Shown here: positions 31,751 to 40,843 of the stretch, in pieces
Layout: every line of letters begins with the position of its first letter
Numbering within the stretch: position 1 is the first letter of the stretch
Assembly: GCA_963664035.2 (NCBI GenBank)
Contig: OY760867.2
Coordinates: forward strand, 620,001-684,000
Length of the DNA: 64,000 nt
Source of the DNA: G958296245 sp963664035
GTDB taxonomy: Bacteria; Chloroflexota; Dehalococcoidia; Lucifugimonadales; G958296245
Direction of reading: 5' to 3'
The notes under the pieces: generated by a model
Databases searched by the model: none
Told to the model about the DNA's origin: nothing
Seen by the model: the letters and a program-made list of their open reading frames with translations, nothing else
Translations under genes and position numbers: made by a program

Positions 31751-32605
31751 CTTAAACCCAAGCGAGGCCGCGCGACCATAGGCGGCAGGACCTTCGCCTG
31801 GGGCGATAGGACCTACGTCATGGGGGTCGTCAACGTCACCCCCGACTCCTTCTCCGGCGACGGCCTCGATACCGACGTGGCCGCCGTCGTCAGCAGGGCC
31901 GCCCTATTCAGGGAGTGGGGCGCCGACATCGTCGACGTTGGCGGCGAGTCGACCCGCCCGCCGGCCATCTACCCCGGCGCCGGCCCCGTCGCACTCGACG
32001 AGGAGCTCGCCAGGGTCGTGCCCGCCGTGGAGGCAATCGCCCGCGAGGTCGATCTCCCGGTCAGCGTGGACACCACCAAGGCCGCCGTCGCCGAGGCCGC
32101 CGTCGCCGCGGGCGCCGCCATGGTCAACGACCAGTGGGCGCTCGCCGCGGACGATAGGATGCTCGAGGTCGTATCCCGCGCCGCCGTCCCCGTCGTGCTC
32201 ATGCACAACCGCAGCCACACCCGCTACGACGACCTCGTCCCGGACGTGGTGAAGGACCTCGACGCAGCCCGCCAGCGCGCCCTCCAGGGCGGCGTCGAAG
32301 CCGCCAACGTCATCCTCGACCCCGGCATCGGCTTCGGCAAGACGGCGGAGCAGAACCTCGAGGTGCTCAGGAGGCTGGACGAGCTTGGAGCGCTGGGCTG
32401 CCCCATCCTCGTCGGCACGTCCAGGAAGTCCACCATAGGCCGCGTCCTAGACCTCCCGGTCGACCAGCGCATCGAGGGCACGGCGGCCACCGTCGCCCTG
32501 AGCATCGCCGCCGGCGCCGACCTGGTGCGCGTCCACGACGTAAAGGAGATGGCCCGCGTAGCCCGCATGAGCGACGCCATAGTACGCGGCTGGCGCGACA
32601 CGTGA
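31742..32605 (+). CDS. folP: Dihydropteroate synthase
   Basis: 287-aa TIM-barrel enzyme that joins 4-aminobenzoate to dihydropterin pyrophosphate in folate synthesis. Both signatures are present: VMGVVNVTPDSFSGDG near residue 26 and IVDVGGESTRP near residue 62; later LDPGIGFGKT and GTSRKSTIG. The ATG at 31742 lies inside repeat R5, so the first ~6 residues (MEHLKP) come from the repeat and translation signals may have been supplied by it. FolK follows downstream after a tandem duplication. Confidence 0.95.
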   Translation: MEHLKPKRGRATIGGRTFAWGDRTYVMGVVNVTPDSFSGDGLDTDVAAVVSRAALFREWGADIVDVGGESTRPPAIYPGAGPVALDEELARVVPAVEAIAREVDLPVSVDTTKAAVAEAAVAAGAAMVNDQWALAADDRMLEVVSRAAVPVVLMHNRSHTRYDDLVPDVVKDLDAARQRALQGGVEAANVILDPGIGFGKTAEQNLEVLRRLDELGALGCPILVGTSRKSTIGRVLDLPVDQRIEGTAATVALSIAAGADLVRVHDVKEMARVARMSDAIVRGWRDT

Positions 32606-32617
32606 GCAGTAACATAG

Positions 32618-32923
32618 AGTCCCTTCCCCCCTCTGCGGGGGAAGGTTAGGATGGGGGGCATCAGGTCAATCCCTTGCAGACCGAAGCATACCTCGGACTC
32701 GGCTCCAACCTCGGAGACCGCCGCCGCCAGCTGAGCGAGGCCCTGGACGCCATTCGCGCCCTGGCAATATAGTCCCTTCCCCCCTCTGCGGGGGAAGGTT
32801 AGGATGGGGGGCATCAGATCAATCCCTTGCAGACTGAAGCATACCTCGGACTCGGCTCCAACCTCGGAGACCGCCGCCGCCGGCTGCGCGAGGCCCTGGA
32901 CGCCATTCGCGCCCTGGCAACCG
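32618..32923 (+). repeat. 153-bp tandem duplication covering the 5' end of folK
   Basis: Unit 1 (32618-32770) and unit 2 (32771-32923) are nearly identical. Each starts AGTCCCTTCCCCCCTCTGCG, continues through a TTG start and the first ~31 codons of folK. Unit 1 ends in a TAG after ALAI, leaving a 32-codon truncated folK (32674-32772). Confidence 0.9.
32674..32772 (+). pseudogene. Truncated folK 5' copy
   Basis: 32 codons starting TTG, MQTEAYLGLGSNLGDRRRQL, ending at TAG where the second repeat unit begins. It duplicates the pterin-binding N-terminus of FolK but cannot be functional. Differences from the intact copy (RRRQLSEAL versus RRRRLREAL) show some divergence since duplication. Confidence 0.85.
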
Positions 32924-33405
32924 ACCTCCGCGTCTCCTCCCTCTACGAGACGCAGCCGCAGGGCTTCTCCGACCAGCCACCCTTCCTGAACGCCGTCTGC
33001 CGCGTGTGGACACGCCTCGACCCCTTCGAGCTCCTGGACGAGATACGGCGCATCCAGGCGTCGGGCGCGCGCCCCGCGTTCGTCAACGGCCCCAGGGACA
33101 TCGACGTGGACCTCCTCCTCTACGGCAAAGCCGTAATCGGCCTGCCCCACCTCGTGGTCCCCCACCCGCGGATGTGCGACAGGGAGTTCGTGCTCGCGCC
33201 CCTAACCGAAATAGCCCCAGGCCTCGTCCACCCCGTCCGCAAGCGGACCGCCGCCGACCTGTTCGCCTCCCTCCCGTCCAGGGGAACCGTCCGGCTCGCC
33301 GGCAGCCTAGCCGCTACTCCCCGAGCGACCCCACTCCCTGTCATTCCGAACGTAGCGCAGCGGAGTGAGGAATCTAAAGCCCCGTTGCTCGCCGCTACTC
33401 CCTGA
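32827..33405 (+). CDS. folK: 2-amino-4-hydroxy-6-hydroxymethyldihydropteridine pyrophosphokinase
   Basis: 192-aa HPPK, which makes the pterin pyrophosphate used by FolP. YLGLGSNLGDRR opens it, VSSLYETQPQGF follows, and the ATP/Mg signature reads GPRDIDVDLLLYG near residue 88. TTG at 32827 is the start; the duplicated upstream unit keeps the same TTG. The normal protein should end near residue 160; the last ~30 residues (PVIPNVAQRSEESKAPL) are encoded by an intergenic CATTCCGA repeat that has been read into the gene. Confidence 0.92.
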   Translation: MQTEAYLGLGSNLGDRRRRLREALDAIRALATDLRVSSLYETQPQGFSDQPPFLNAVCRVWTRLDPFELLDEIRRIQASGARPAFVNGPRDIDVDLLLYGKAVIGLPHLVVPHPRMCDREFVLAPLTEIAPGLVHPVRKRTAADLFASLPSRGTVRLAGSLAATPRATPLPVIPNVAQRSEESKAPLLAATP

Positions 33406-33485
33406 GCGACCTACTCCCGTCATTCCGAACGTAGCGCAGCGGAGTGAGGAATCTAAAGCCCCGTTGCCCGGCGCTACTCCCTGAG
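33310..33485. repeat. 80-bp tandem repeat between convergent folK and Trm112-like genes
   Basis: Two full units plus a third start. Each contains CGCTACTCCCTGAGCGAC and CATTCCGAACGTAGCGCAGC followed by GGAGTGAGGAATCTAAAG. The unit contains the stop of folK (33403-33405), and the third start contains the stop and last codons of the minus-strand Trm112-like gene. Confidence 0.85.
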
Positions 33486-33656
33486 CGACGGCGGCAGCAG
33501 GTTAGGCACCGAGTCCTCTATCGGGTACGTCTCGTCGCAGGCCCCGCACCGCAGCGAGCCCCCCACGATCTCGTCTCCCTCCTCCGTTGCCACGGTCAGC
33601 GCCAGGTCGCCCTTGCACACAGGGCAGGCGAGTATCTCCATCAGGTCCCGCTTCAC
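33474..33656 (-). CDS. Trm112-family zinc-ribbon protein
   Basis: 60-aa protein with four cysteines in CPVCKGDL and CGACDETYP, the treble-clef ribbon of the Trm112/YcaR family. Eukaryotic and archaeal members activate methyltransferases; bacterial ones are less studied and often adjoin lipid or tRNA enzymes. The typical ending YPIEDSVPNLLPP is present. It is co-directional with, and 10 bp after, the CopD-like membrane gene. Confidence 0.88.
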   Translation of the reverse strand: MKRDLMEILACPVCKGDLALTVATEEGDEIVGGSLRCGACDETYPIEDSVPNLLPPSLRE

Positions 33657-33666
33657 GTCTCTCCTC

Positions 33667-34164
33667 CTACCCGCGCGTGAGCGCCGCCTCGAACAGGTCC
33701 CCGAGCAGGCTTGACAGCAGGAAGACCAGCAGCCCCAGCGCCACCAGCGTCTCGTAGCTGGACAGCACCCTCCGCAGCCGGCTCCTTCCGCCCGTACCCG
33801 CCGCCATCTGCTCCAGCGCCTCCGCGGACCGGCCCTGGCGCCTGAGCGACTGCACCATCAGGAACATCCATAGCGACAACGCGCTCTTGACCCCCAGCGT
33901 CACGACGTAGGGCGCGCCGGCAGCCCCGGAGCTGAGGCGGTCGAGTGCAAGCACGACCCCCGTCGCCACGAGCACTACCACCGACGTGTTGACCAGCGTG
34001 CCGAACTCCGCGCCCACCGCCGCCATGAAGCCGCGCGCCGGCCCCGCCTTCCTGGCCGCGGGCCGCAGCGCCAGCAGGTAGAAGACGCCCCCGCCCACCC
34101 ACGCGGCCGCGGACAGCACGTGGAGCCACTTCGCTATCAGCATGAATACGTCGCCGCCGCTCAT
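33667..34164 (-). CDS. CopD-like integral membrane protein
   Basis: 165-aa protein with about four transmembrane helices: residues ~7-30 (AKWLHVLSAAAWVGGGVFYL), ~58-76, ~85-107 and ~140-158. The HVLSAAAWVGGG segment with conserved His and Trp resembles CopD/DUF2269-type proteins, which may bind copper or haem. It lies between the Trm112-like and TlpA-like genes in one direction, suggesting an envelope redox or metal-handling group. Confidence 0.65.
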   Translation of the reverse strand: MSGGDVFMLIAKWLHVLSAAAWVGGGVFYLLALRPAARKAGPARGFMAAVGAEFGTLVNTSVVVLVATGVVLALDRLSSGAAGAPYVVTLGVKSALSLWMFLMVQSLRRQGRSAEALEQMAAGTGGRSRLRRVLSSYETLVALGLLVFLLSSLLGDLFEAALTRG

Positions 34165-34189
34165 GCGCTGTCGCTCGGGAGGCCCCGGC

Positions 34190-34780
34190 CTACCGCATCG
34201 CCTCCTGGATCAACTCGTCCAGCTTCTCGGCGTTGAGCACGCCGGCCCAGCTCTTGGCGATGTTGTGATCGCGATCCAGGAACACCGTGGTCGGGAAGCC
34301 GATGACGTTGTAGTCGATGACGATGCTCCCGTCCGCGTCGGGGCCCACGGCGTACGTGATGCCGAACTCGTCTATGAAGTCCTGGCCGTCCTGCACCGAG
34401 TCCAGCCCGAGGAGCTGCACGCCGATGAACGCCACGTCGCCCCTGTGCTTCCTGGACGCGGCCTCGAAGTCGGGCATCTCAAGCCGGCACGGCGGGCAGG
34501 AAGGGTACCAGAAGTTGATGACCACGGGCGCGCCCTCGAAGTCCGACAGCCTGACGATCTCGCCCCTGTCGTACGACTCGTTGCCGAACGCCTCCAGCTC
34601 GAAGCCGGGGGCGGCCTCCCGGTCGCCGCCGTTGGCCGCGGCGGGGCCGTCGGGTTCCGTGGACGCCCCCTCGCCGCCCCCGGAGCCGCACGCCGCGGTG
34701 AGCGCGGCGACGACCGCGAGGAGAAGGACGGCTCGCGTCCAGTCGGCCAGGAGCGCCGTGTAAGCTGCGTATCTTCCCAC
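34190..34780 (-). CDS. TlpA-family thiol-disulfide oxidoreductase lipoprotein
   Basis: 196-aa lipoprotein. After a signal peptide with lipobox LTAAC (Cys near residue 31) and a Gly/Ser/Pro spacer comes a thioredoxin-fold domain of the TlpA/ResA type. The redox motif is PSCPPCRLEMPDFE near residue 95, and the cis-Pro loop reads VIGFPTTVFLD near residue 160. It probably reduces extracytoplasmic disulfides, for example during cytochrome c or copper-protein maturation, in keeping with the CopD-like neighbour. Confidence 0.9.
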   Translation of the reverse strand: MGRYAAYTALLADWTRAVLLLAVVAALTAACGSGGGEGASTEPDGPAAANGGDREAAPGFELEAFGNESYDRGEIVRLSDFEGAPVVINFWYPSCPPCRLEMPDFEAASRKHRGDVAFIGVQLLGLDSVQDGQDFIDEFGITYAVGPDADGSIVIDYNVIGFPTTVFLDRDHNIAKSWAGVLNAEKLDELIQEAMR

Positions 34781-34811
34781 TGTACTCTCCCAGTATCGTC
34801 TTGACTCTATA

Positions 34812-36044
34812 CTACTCCAGCGCGATCTCCTCCATCATCTTGTCCGCGTGGCGCAGCAGCCGATCCGCCCTCTCCGCGGCGACGCCCCTGCCTTCGAGGT
34901 ATAGCTTCAAGGCGTCGCGTGGGTCGAGGGTCGCGGTCCCGGCGGGCAGCCTCGTCGCCGCGTCGGCGGCGACGTTCTTGGAGATGGCGGCGACGTAGTG
35001 GGCGCCTTCCAGCGCGGCCCGCACGTCGTTGTCCCGGACGTGGCCCGCCAGCTCGCCGCTGACGTCGATGAGCACCCGCACGATCGCGTCCCGAACGTCG
35101 CGCCCCCGGACGGCGCGGACGACCGTCGCCGTCGGGTCCAGGTCGTCTTCGGGGACGGCGACCTTGACCGTCACGAACCTCCGGGCGTCGACCGGCTGGA
35201 ACCGGAAGCCCGTCAGCCTCCGCCCCGCAGGCTTTGCCGGGTCCAGGTCCACCACGCAGAACCCCTTCTCGTCGCCCTCCTCGCCGAAGTCGACGCGCTC
35301 CAGGCTGCCGGAATAGACGACGGGCGGGTCGTCGCCCAGGCGCTGGTGCCGATGCACGTGGCCGAGCGCCACGTAGTCGAGCTGCGGCAGCGCGACGTCG
35401 CTCTTCAGCAGCACGTGGTCATGGCCCAGGATCATCGACTGCTCCGAGCCGGCCTTCGCCTGGGCCACCGATACGTGGCCGGCAAAGACGGCGGGGACGC
35501 CGGGGTCCAGCTCCGCCGCGCGCGACGCGATGCCGTCCGCCAACCGGCGCTGTATCGCCTCGTTGACCTCGGGAGGAGACATCATCCGCGTGTCCTCTCG
35601 CGCCAGAAAGTCGCTGCGCCGTATCCACGGCAGCGCCAGCACCTGCAGCGGGCCCGACCGGGTGGGTACGGTATAGACCCGCAGCGAGTCGCCGACGTAT
35701 ACGTTCGACACGTCCAGCGTCCTGAATATCTCTAGGGCCGTGGCCCTGCTGATGACGTGGGGCATGTCGTGGTTGCCCAGCAGCAGGAAGACCGGTATGC
35801 CCGCGGAGGAGAGGCGCGCTATGCGGCGGGCGAACTCCCGCTGGTGCGTCTGGCTCGGGTCGCGGCTCTTGTAGGCGTCGCCGCAGAAGAGCGCAAGGTC
35901 CACGCGATCCTCGACGGCGAAGTCCACGACCTCGTCGAAGCTCTTCAGGAAGTCGAGCAGCCGCGTGGACAGGCCCGTCGCCGGGTCGGTCCGCCCGTAG
36001 CTCTCTACGCCGACGTGAACGTCGCTGAAGTGGAGTATCCGCAT
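34812..36044 (-). CDS. SbcD-like metallophosphoesterase (DNA repair exonuclease)
   Basis: 410-aa calcineurin-like phosphoesterase with the SbcD/Mre11 motif series: HFSDVHVG at the start, CGDAYKSR near residue 58, LLGNHDMPH near 98, and GHVHRHQRLGD near 225. SbcD/Mre11 nucleases process DNA ends with the SbcC/Rad50 ATPase. No sbcC is adjacent within the window, so the partner is elsewhere or absent. ATG at 36044 gives the family N-terminus MRILHFSD; longer starts are unlikely. Confidence 0.85.
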   Translation of the reverse strand: MRILHFSDVHVGVESYGRTDPATGLSTRLLDFLKSFDEVVDFAVEDRVDLALFCGDAYKSRDPSQTHQREFARRIARLSSAGIPVFLLLGNHDMPHVISRATALEIFRTLDVSNVYVGDSLRVYTVPTRSGPLQVLALPWIRRSDFLAREDTRMMSPPEVNEAIQRRLADGIASRAAELDPGVPAVFAGHVSVAQAKAGSEQSMILGHDHVLLKSDVALPQLDYVALGHVHRHQRLGDDPPVVYSGSLERVDFGEEGDEKGFCVVDLDPAKPAGRRLTGFRFQPVDARRFVTVKVAVPEDDLDPTATVVRAVRGRDVRDAIVRVLIDVSGELAGHVRDNDVRAALEGAHYVAAISKNVAADAATRLPAGTATLDPRDALKLYLEGRGVAAERADRLLRHADKMMEEIALE

Positions 36045-36237
36045 GGCGCTTCGCCTCAGGCTAAGGTAACACAACGGCGCACGACGCCGCCGGATCCGCC
36101 GCCCCCGGCGCCCCGACTGCGCCAAACAGTGACCTTTGCGCTCGTTGACCCCATTCGAAAGCAAGTGCTATAAGGCGATTAGTCCCTTACTATCCGGTAC
36201 GACCGGCGGGCGTGACGACGCCGACGAGAGGTAGAGA

Positions 36238-38112
36238 GTGAAGCGACACCGGCTGATGCTTGCCCTGGCCTTCCTATTCGCCGCCGCCGCGGTTGCGTGT
36301 ACGCGGGAGGTGATCAAGGAGGTCGCCATCGAGAGGCCGATCATAGTCGAGCGGCAGGTCATCAGGGAGGTGCCCGTCGAGAGGCTCGTGGTGGTGGAGA
36401 AGCAGGTGGTCAGGGAGGTGCCCGTCGAGAAGATCATCACGGTCGAGAAGGAGGTCGTGCGGGAGGTGGATACCTCCGCAAGGCCCGGGGAGAGGGTGCT
36501 GAGGGTGCGCCTGGACGAGATGCCCGCCCGGCTCGTTCCCCACGTGAGGGCCGAGGACGGTACGGCCCAGGCAGCGGGATGGATATGGTCGCGCCTGGCG
36601 CAGGCCGCCCCCCGCACCGGCCGGTGGGCGCCGGACCTGGCCGAGCGCTGGGACCTGGCGTCGGACTTCAGCTCGATGACCTTCTACCTCCGCAAGAACG
36701 CCCTCTGGCACGACGGGGAACCGGTCACGGCCAACGACGTCGCCTACACATTCAGGACGTTCCTGTCCCCCGGCGCGGGCGAATGGATGCTCGATACCCT
36801 CCACGCCGTAGAGGGCGGCATGGACTACCAGCGGGGCGCGGGGGCCTGGCCGATTCCCGGCGTCGACGTCATCGACGCCTACACGATCAGGATAGAGTTC
36901 GAGACGCCCACGCCCTTCTTCCTGGACGACCTGGGCGCCGTCGCCGGACAGGGCCCGGTCCCCATACTGCCGGAGCACGTCCTCGGCGGCGTGCCGGACG
37001 GCGAGCTGTTCGAGCACGACTACTTCGCCGGCGACATGACGGGATCGGGCCCGTGGAAGCTCGTCCAGCACGTACCCGGCCAGCTATTGGAGCTGGAGGC
37101 GTTCGACGCCTTCTACTTCGGCCGGCCGGGCATCGACAGGATTGTCATGGCCGCCGTCCCATCTCTCGACGCCGCCCACAACGCCATGCAGCGAGGCGAG
37201 ATCGACACGAGCGTCCAGGGAGCGCTCGGGCAGGAGGCCGAGGAGGCATTCCTGCGGGACCCCCGCTTCGACGTATGGGCCACGCTGGAGCCGAGCACCG
37301 GAGGGCTGGGCTCCTTCAACATGCGCCGGGAGGTCGTGAACGACCCGCTCCTCCACCGGGCGTGGGCGCAGGCTATCGACAAGGACGCGCTGTTCCAGTC
37401 CTCCGCGCGAGGGCTGGGCATGAAGGTGTGGACGCCCCTTGCCCACTCCTGGTACTACAAGAGCGAATGGGACGACCGCTACCCGTACGACCCATCGGCC
37501 TCCAGGGGGCTGCTCTCGGCGATGGACTGGGACCCCGACCGGGTGCTGAAGGTGATGGTAACTCCGTCCACGGGCGAGAGGGAGACCGCCGACCGGATGG
37601 CCCGGCAGCAGTACCTCCAGGACGCCGGGATCAAGATCGAGCTCGATACCGTGGACCCGGCCGCCTGGGCCTCCAGGTTCTACGAGCGGAAGGACTACGA
37701 GGTGACCTTCGGCGGGGGCGGGCCGATGCGCGGCGGCCCGGCGCGGTACCTCGCCGGGCGCTGGCTCACCTGCGAAAGCCAGCCAGGCAACCCCAACTGC
37801 GACCCCTGGGGCTACGCCGAGTACGGCAAGCCCGCATGGGACGGCCTCGTGCTCGAGGGCGCGCGGCTCACCAACCGGGCGCAGGCGGCCGCGCACTGGC
37901 AGACGCTCAACGAGGAGTACCTGCTCCAGGACCTCCCGGTCGTCGGTAGCTGGATCGGCGCCAACGTGAAGGTCAAGAACCGCCGCTTCTACATGCCGGT
38001 CTACGGGGACATCCCCAAGCCCGACGCGCTCGCGGACATCGAGGTCTTCCCCGTCCACGTCGGCCCGGACGACCACTGGACCTACCACCCGGAGCAGTGG
38101 GAGATCCGGTAG
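36238..38112 (+). CDS. ABC transporter substrate-binding lipoprotein, family 5 (peptide/nickel type)
   Basis: 624-aa lipoprotein with lipobox AAVAC. The cysteine is followed by a striking tandem linker of VxREVPVE(R/K)-type repeats (residues ~22-75) often seen in Chloroflexota binding proteins. The SBP_bac_5 domain follows (DLAERWDLASDFSSMTFYLR, then HDGEPVTANDVAYTF). Such proteins deliver oligopeptides, nickel or sugars to an ABC permease. No permease or ATPase genes adjoin it. It starts at GTG 36238. Repeat R2 copy b follows the stop. Confidence 0.88.
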   Translation: MKRHRLMLALAFLFAAAAVACTREVIKEVAIERPIIVERQVIREVPVERLVVVEKQVVREVPVEKIITVEKEVVREVDTSARPGERVLRVRLDEMPARLVPHVRAEDGTAQAAGWIWSRLAQAAPRTGRWAPDLAERWDLASDFSSMTFYLRKNALWHDGEPVTANDVAYTFRTFLSPGAGEWMLDTLHAVEGGMDYQRGAGAWPIPGVDVIDAYTIRIEFETPTPFFLDDLGAVAGQGPVPILPEHVLGGVPDGELFEHDYFAGDMTGSGPWKLVQHVPGQLLELEAFDAFYFGRPGIDRIVMAAVPSLDAAHNAMQRGEIDTSVQGALGQEAEEAFLRDPRFDVWATLEPSTGGLGSFNMRREVVNDPLLHRAWAQAIDKDALFQSSARGLGMKVWTPLAHSWYYKSEWDDRYPYDPSASRGLLSAMDWDPDRVLKVMVTPSTGERETADRMARQQYLQDAGIKIELDTVDPAAWASRFYERKDYEVTFGGGGPMRGGPARYLAGRWLTCESQPGNPNCDPWGYAEYGKPAWDGLVLEGARLTNRAQAAAHWQTLNEEYLLQDLPVVGSWIGANVKVKNRRFYMPVYGDIPKPDALADIEVFPVHVGPDDHWTYHPEQWEIR

Positions 38113-38135
38113 CGTCACCGCGCCATTTCCCGTCC

Positions 38136-38224
38136 AGGGCGCCCACAAGGGACGCCCCTACGGCTACCGCTTCCATCCCGTAGGGTGCAGCCCTTGTGGC
38201 TGCCCTCCCGTACTCTGAACAGTC
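38136..38224. repeat. Hairpin repeat R2, copy b
   Basis: Inverted arms AGGGCGCCCACAAGGG... and ...CCCTTGTGGCTGCCCT with the conserved tail TACTCTGAACAGT. It lies between two co-directional binding-protein genes and could act as a terminator or mRNA-stabilising hairpin. Confidence 0.85.
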
Positions 38225-38322
38225 ACTCTGCCCAATGAGGATTGGACAGAACGCCGGACACGGTGTAGAATCGTCGCCTCTTGTATGGCGGGTCTACCTG
38301 TTCAGGGAAAGGAGAGGTCGCA

Positions 38323-39489
38323 ATGTCGAAAGAGCCGAAGGTACTGTCGGATGCCGCACCGTTAGAAAGCGACGAGGAAGTCCGCTCGATATCGAGACGG
38401 CAATTCCTCAAGACCGCCGGGGTCGTCGCGGGAGGCGTTGCCGCCTCGAGCTTCCTGGCCGCCTGCACCACCTCCGAGGACGAGCCCGAGGAGGAGATGG
38501 AGGCGCCGGCCCAAGCGGCCGCCCAGAAGTTCAAGGGAGAGACCATCGTCCTCCAGGGCTGGGGCGACGGCACTGACTACAGGCAGATTTGGGGAGACCA
38601 GTTCGAGGAGGAAACCGGCGCGAAGCTGGAGTTCGTATCCGGCTACACCTCCCAGTCGATCGCCAAGATCAAGGCGACGGCGTCCAACCCCGAGATCGAC
38701 GTCTCCTTCTTCGACGCGATCGGAGGCGTGGTGCTGGGGAAGGAGGGCCTGCTAGACACCCTCGACCTGTCCGAGATTCCCAACGCCGTATACGTACACC
38801 CCAAGTTCATCGTCGCCGGGGGCAAGGCGCTCGGCTTCGGGTTCTACTGCAACACCCTCATCTACCAGTCCGAAGCCGTCACGACCCCGCCGACCAGCTA
38901 CATGGACATGTGGGACCCCGCCTACCAGGGGAAGACCACCTACCCGTTCATCGAGTGGACCGACGGCCTGAAGTGGATCATCGCCTGCGCGCTGGCGCAG
39001 GGCGAGGACGCCTTCACCATCAGCGACGCGACCTGGGACAAGATCGCGGAGCTCAAGAACAACCAGCACTCCATCCACACCAACAGGGAAGCGACCGCCG
39101 AGTTGTTCAAGTCGGGCGAGGTGGTCTTCGGCTTCAGCCAGCCCGGCATGTGGCGCGAGTGGATCCAGAAGGACTACCCGATCGTCAACCACTACGACGT
39201 GGCCGAGGGGTTCTTCGCCGAGGGCGCGACGGTCGCGCTCGTGAAGGGCCACAGGGCCCCGACCGAGCTCTGCTACGACTTCATCAACAGGGTGCTGGCC
39301 GCCGACGTGCAGAAGGCGTTCGCGGAGAGGCACTGGTGGAGCCCGGTGAACCCCGACGTGGTGCTGCCCGACGAGCTCGCCCAGTACATACCGTCCGGTG
39401 TGGACGACCTCGAGAACGCGAGGCTGACCAACCACGACCTCCTGAGCGCGGTCCGCATCGACTGGATCGAGCGCTACAAGAGGCTGTAG
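38323..39489 (+). CDS. Tat-exported ABC substrate-binding protein, family 1 (polyamine-like)
   Basis: 388-aa protein with a twin-arginine signal (SRRQFLKTAGVVAGG near residue 25) and lipobox FLAAC, so a Tat-exported lipoprotein. The mature part is a type-1/8 periplasmic-binding fold similar to spermidine/putrescine or iron binders (VLQGWGDGTDYRQIWGDQFE, then GYTSQSIAKIKA). AGGAGAGG precedes the ATG. Again no permease or ATPase genes are adjacent. Confidence 0.85.
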   Translation: MSKEPKVLSDAAPLESDEEVRSISRRQFLKTAGVVAGGVAASSFLAACTTSEDEPEEEMEAPAQAAAQKFKGETIVLQGWGDGTDYRQIWGDQFEEETGAKLEFVSGYTSQSIAKIKATASNPEIDVSFFDAIGGVVLGKEGLLDTLDLSEIPNAVYVHPKFIVAGGKALGFGFYCNTLIYQSEAVTTPPTSYMDMWDPAYQGKTTYPFIEWTDGLKWIIACALAQGEDAFTISDATWDKIAELKNNQHSIHTNREATAELFKSGEVVFGFSQPGMWREWIQKDYPIVNHYDVAEGFFAEGATVALVKGHRAPTELCYDFINRVLAADVQKAFAERHWWSPVNPDVVLPDELAQYIPSGVDDLENARLTNHDLLSAVRIDWIERYKRL

Positions 39490-39590
39490 TACCCTCCAAC
39501 AGGTACAGGCTCATCTGACCGCCGCCTGTCCGGGCCGTTAGCCAGGCCCGGGCGGGCGGCGGCATGCTCTAACCATCTCACCAGGGCCTC

Positions 39591-40787
39591 ATGGACATCG
39601 ACATACGACCGATCGTCCAGGACGAGTTCCCTGCCTTCGCCAGGGCCGCCTCCCGCGCCTTCGGCGGCCACGCGCTCGACGAGGACGTAGAACGCTCCAG
39701 GGCGGCCTTCGTCCCCGGCCGGTGGGTGGGCGCCTTCCACGGCTCGGACCTGGTGGGCGGGGTCTCCTCGATACCGGGGACCATCCAGGTCGAAGGGGGC
39801 GCGCTGCCCGTCGCAGCCGTGGAAGACGTGACCGTGCTTCCCACGCACACCCGCCGCGGCATCATGACGCGGATGATCGACCACCAGCTACGCGACGTGT
39901 ACGAGCGGGGCGAGCCGGTCGCCGCGCTCTGGGCCTCCGAGAGCATCATCTACGGGCGCTTCGGGTACGGCGTCGGCTCCTTTCACGAGCAGTGGACGAT
40001 ACCGCGGCCGCACACGGCCTTCCTGCGCCCCGCCGCGATCCCCGGCGTCGTGGAGTTCGTCGCTCCCGCCGAAGCGTCGGCGCTGTTTCCCGGCCTGTTC
40101 CGCAGGGCAATCCAGGGCAGGCCGGCGGCCATAGACCGCCCGCGGACCAAGTGGGAGGCCGTGCTGGCCGACCCGGAGCGCGACCGCGACGGGGCCAGCG
40201 CCCTCTTCCACGTCGTATACCGCAACGATGGCGAAGCCGAGGGCTACGCCTCATACCGCGTTCGGCGGGGGGAGCTTCGCATATTGGAAACGATGAGCGT
40301 TACGGACGGCGCTCACGCCGCCCTCTGGCAGTACCTGTTCGGCGTGGACCTCATCAGCACCGTCGAGGCCTACAACAGGCCGGTCGACGACCCGCTGCCG
40401 TGGATGCTCGCCGACCCGCGCAGGCTCGAAAGGCGCCCGACCCAGGCGCTATGGGTCCGGCTCGTCGACGCGGCCCGCGCCCTGGAGGGCCGGCGATACG
40501 CGCGCCACGGCCGCCTGGTGCTGGAGGTGGATGACCGGTTCTGCCCCTGGAACCATGGGAGTTACGAGCTCGACGGCGGCCCGCAGGGCGCGGCGGTGAA
40601 GCGGACCGGCGCGGCTGCCGACCTCGCCATGTCCGCGGCAGACCTCGCCGCGTGCTACGTGGGCTCGGCCACGCCGTCGGCGCTCGCGCAGGCCGGCCGC
40701 GTGGAGGAGAGAACGCCGGGGGTGGCAGCCGCGGCCGACGCGATGTTCGCGACCCGCCTCGCGCCCTGGTGCCCCTACGCCTTCTAG
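39591..40787 (+). CDS. Eis-like GNAT N-acetyltransferase
   Basis: 398-aa protein with the three-part Eis plan: an N-terminal GNAT domain with the acetyl-CoA loop VLPTHTRRGIMTRMI near residue 84, a second degenerate GNAT domain, and a C-terminal SCP2-like lid domain that ends in the chain terminus CPYAF used as catalytic carboxylate in Eis. SESIIYGRFGYG is also typical. Eis proteins acetylate amines such as aminoglycosides or protein lysines; the natural substrate here is unknown. Confidence 0.85.
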   Translation: MDIDIRPIVQDEFPAFARAASRAFGGHALDEDVERSRAAFVPGRWVGAFHGSDLVGGVSSIPGTIQVEGGALPVAAVEDVTVLPTHTRRGIMTRMIDHQLRDVYERGEPVAALWASESIIYGRFGYGVGSFHEQWTIPRPHTAFLRPAAIPGVVEFVAPAEASALFPGLFRRAIQGRPAAIDRPRTKWEAVLADPERDRDGASALFHVVYRNDGEAEGYASYRVRRGELRILETMSVTDGAHAALWQYLFGVDLISTVEAYNRPVDDPLPWMLADPRRLERRPTQALWVRLVDAARALEGRRYARHGRLVLEVDDRFCPWNHGSYELDGGPQGAAVKRTGAAADLAMSAADLAACYVGSATPSALAQAGRVEERTPGVAAAADAMFATRLAPWCPYAF

Positions 40788-40843
40788 CGGCGGCGCGCAT
40801 CGGGCCGGCGCCTTGCGGGTAGATGATAAGATCGAGGTGGAGG

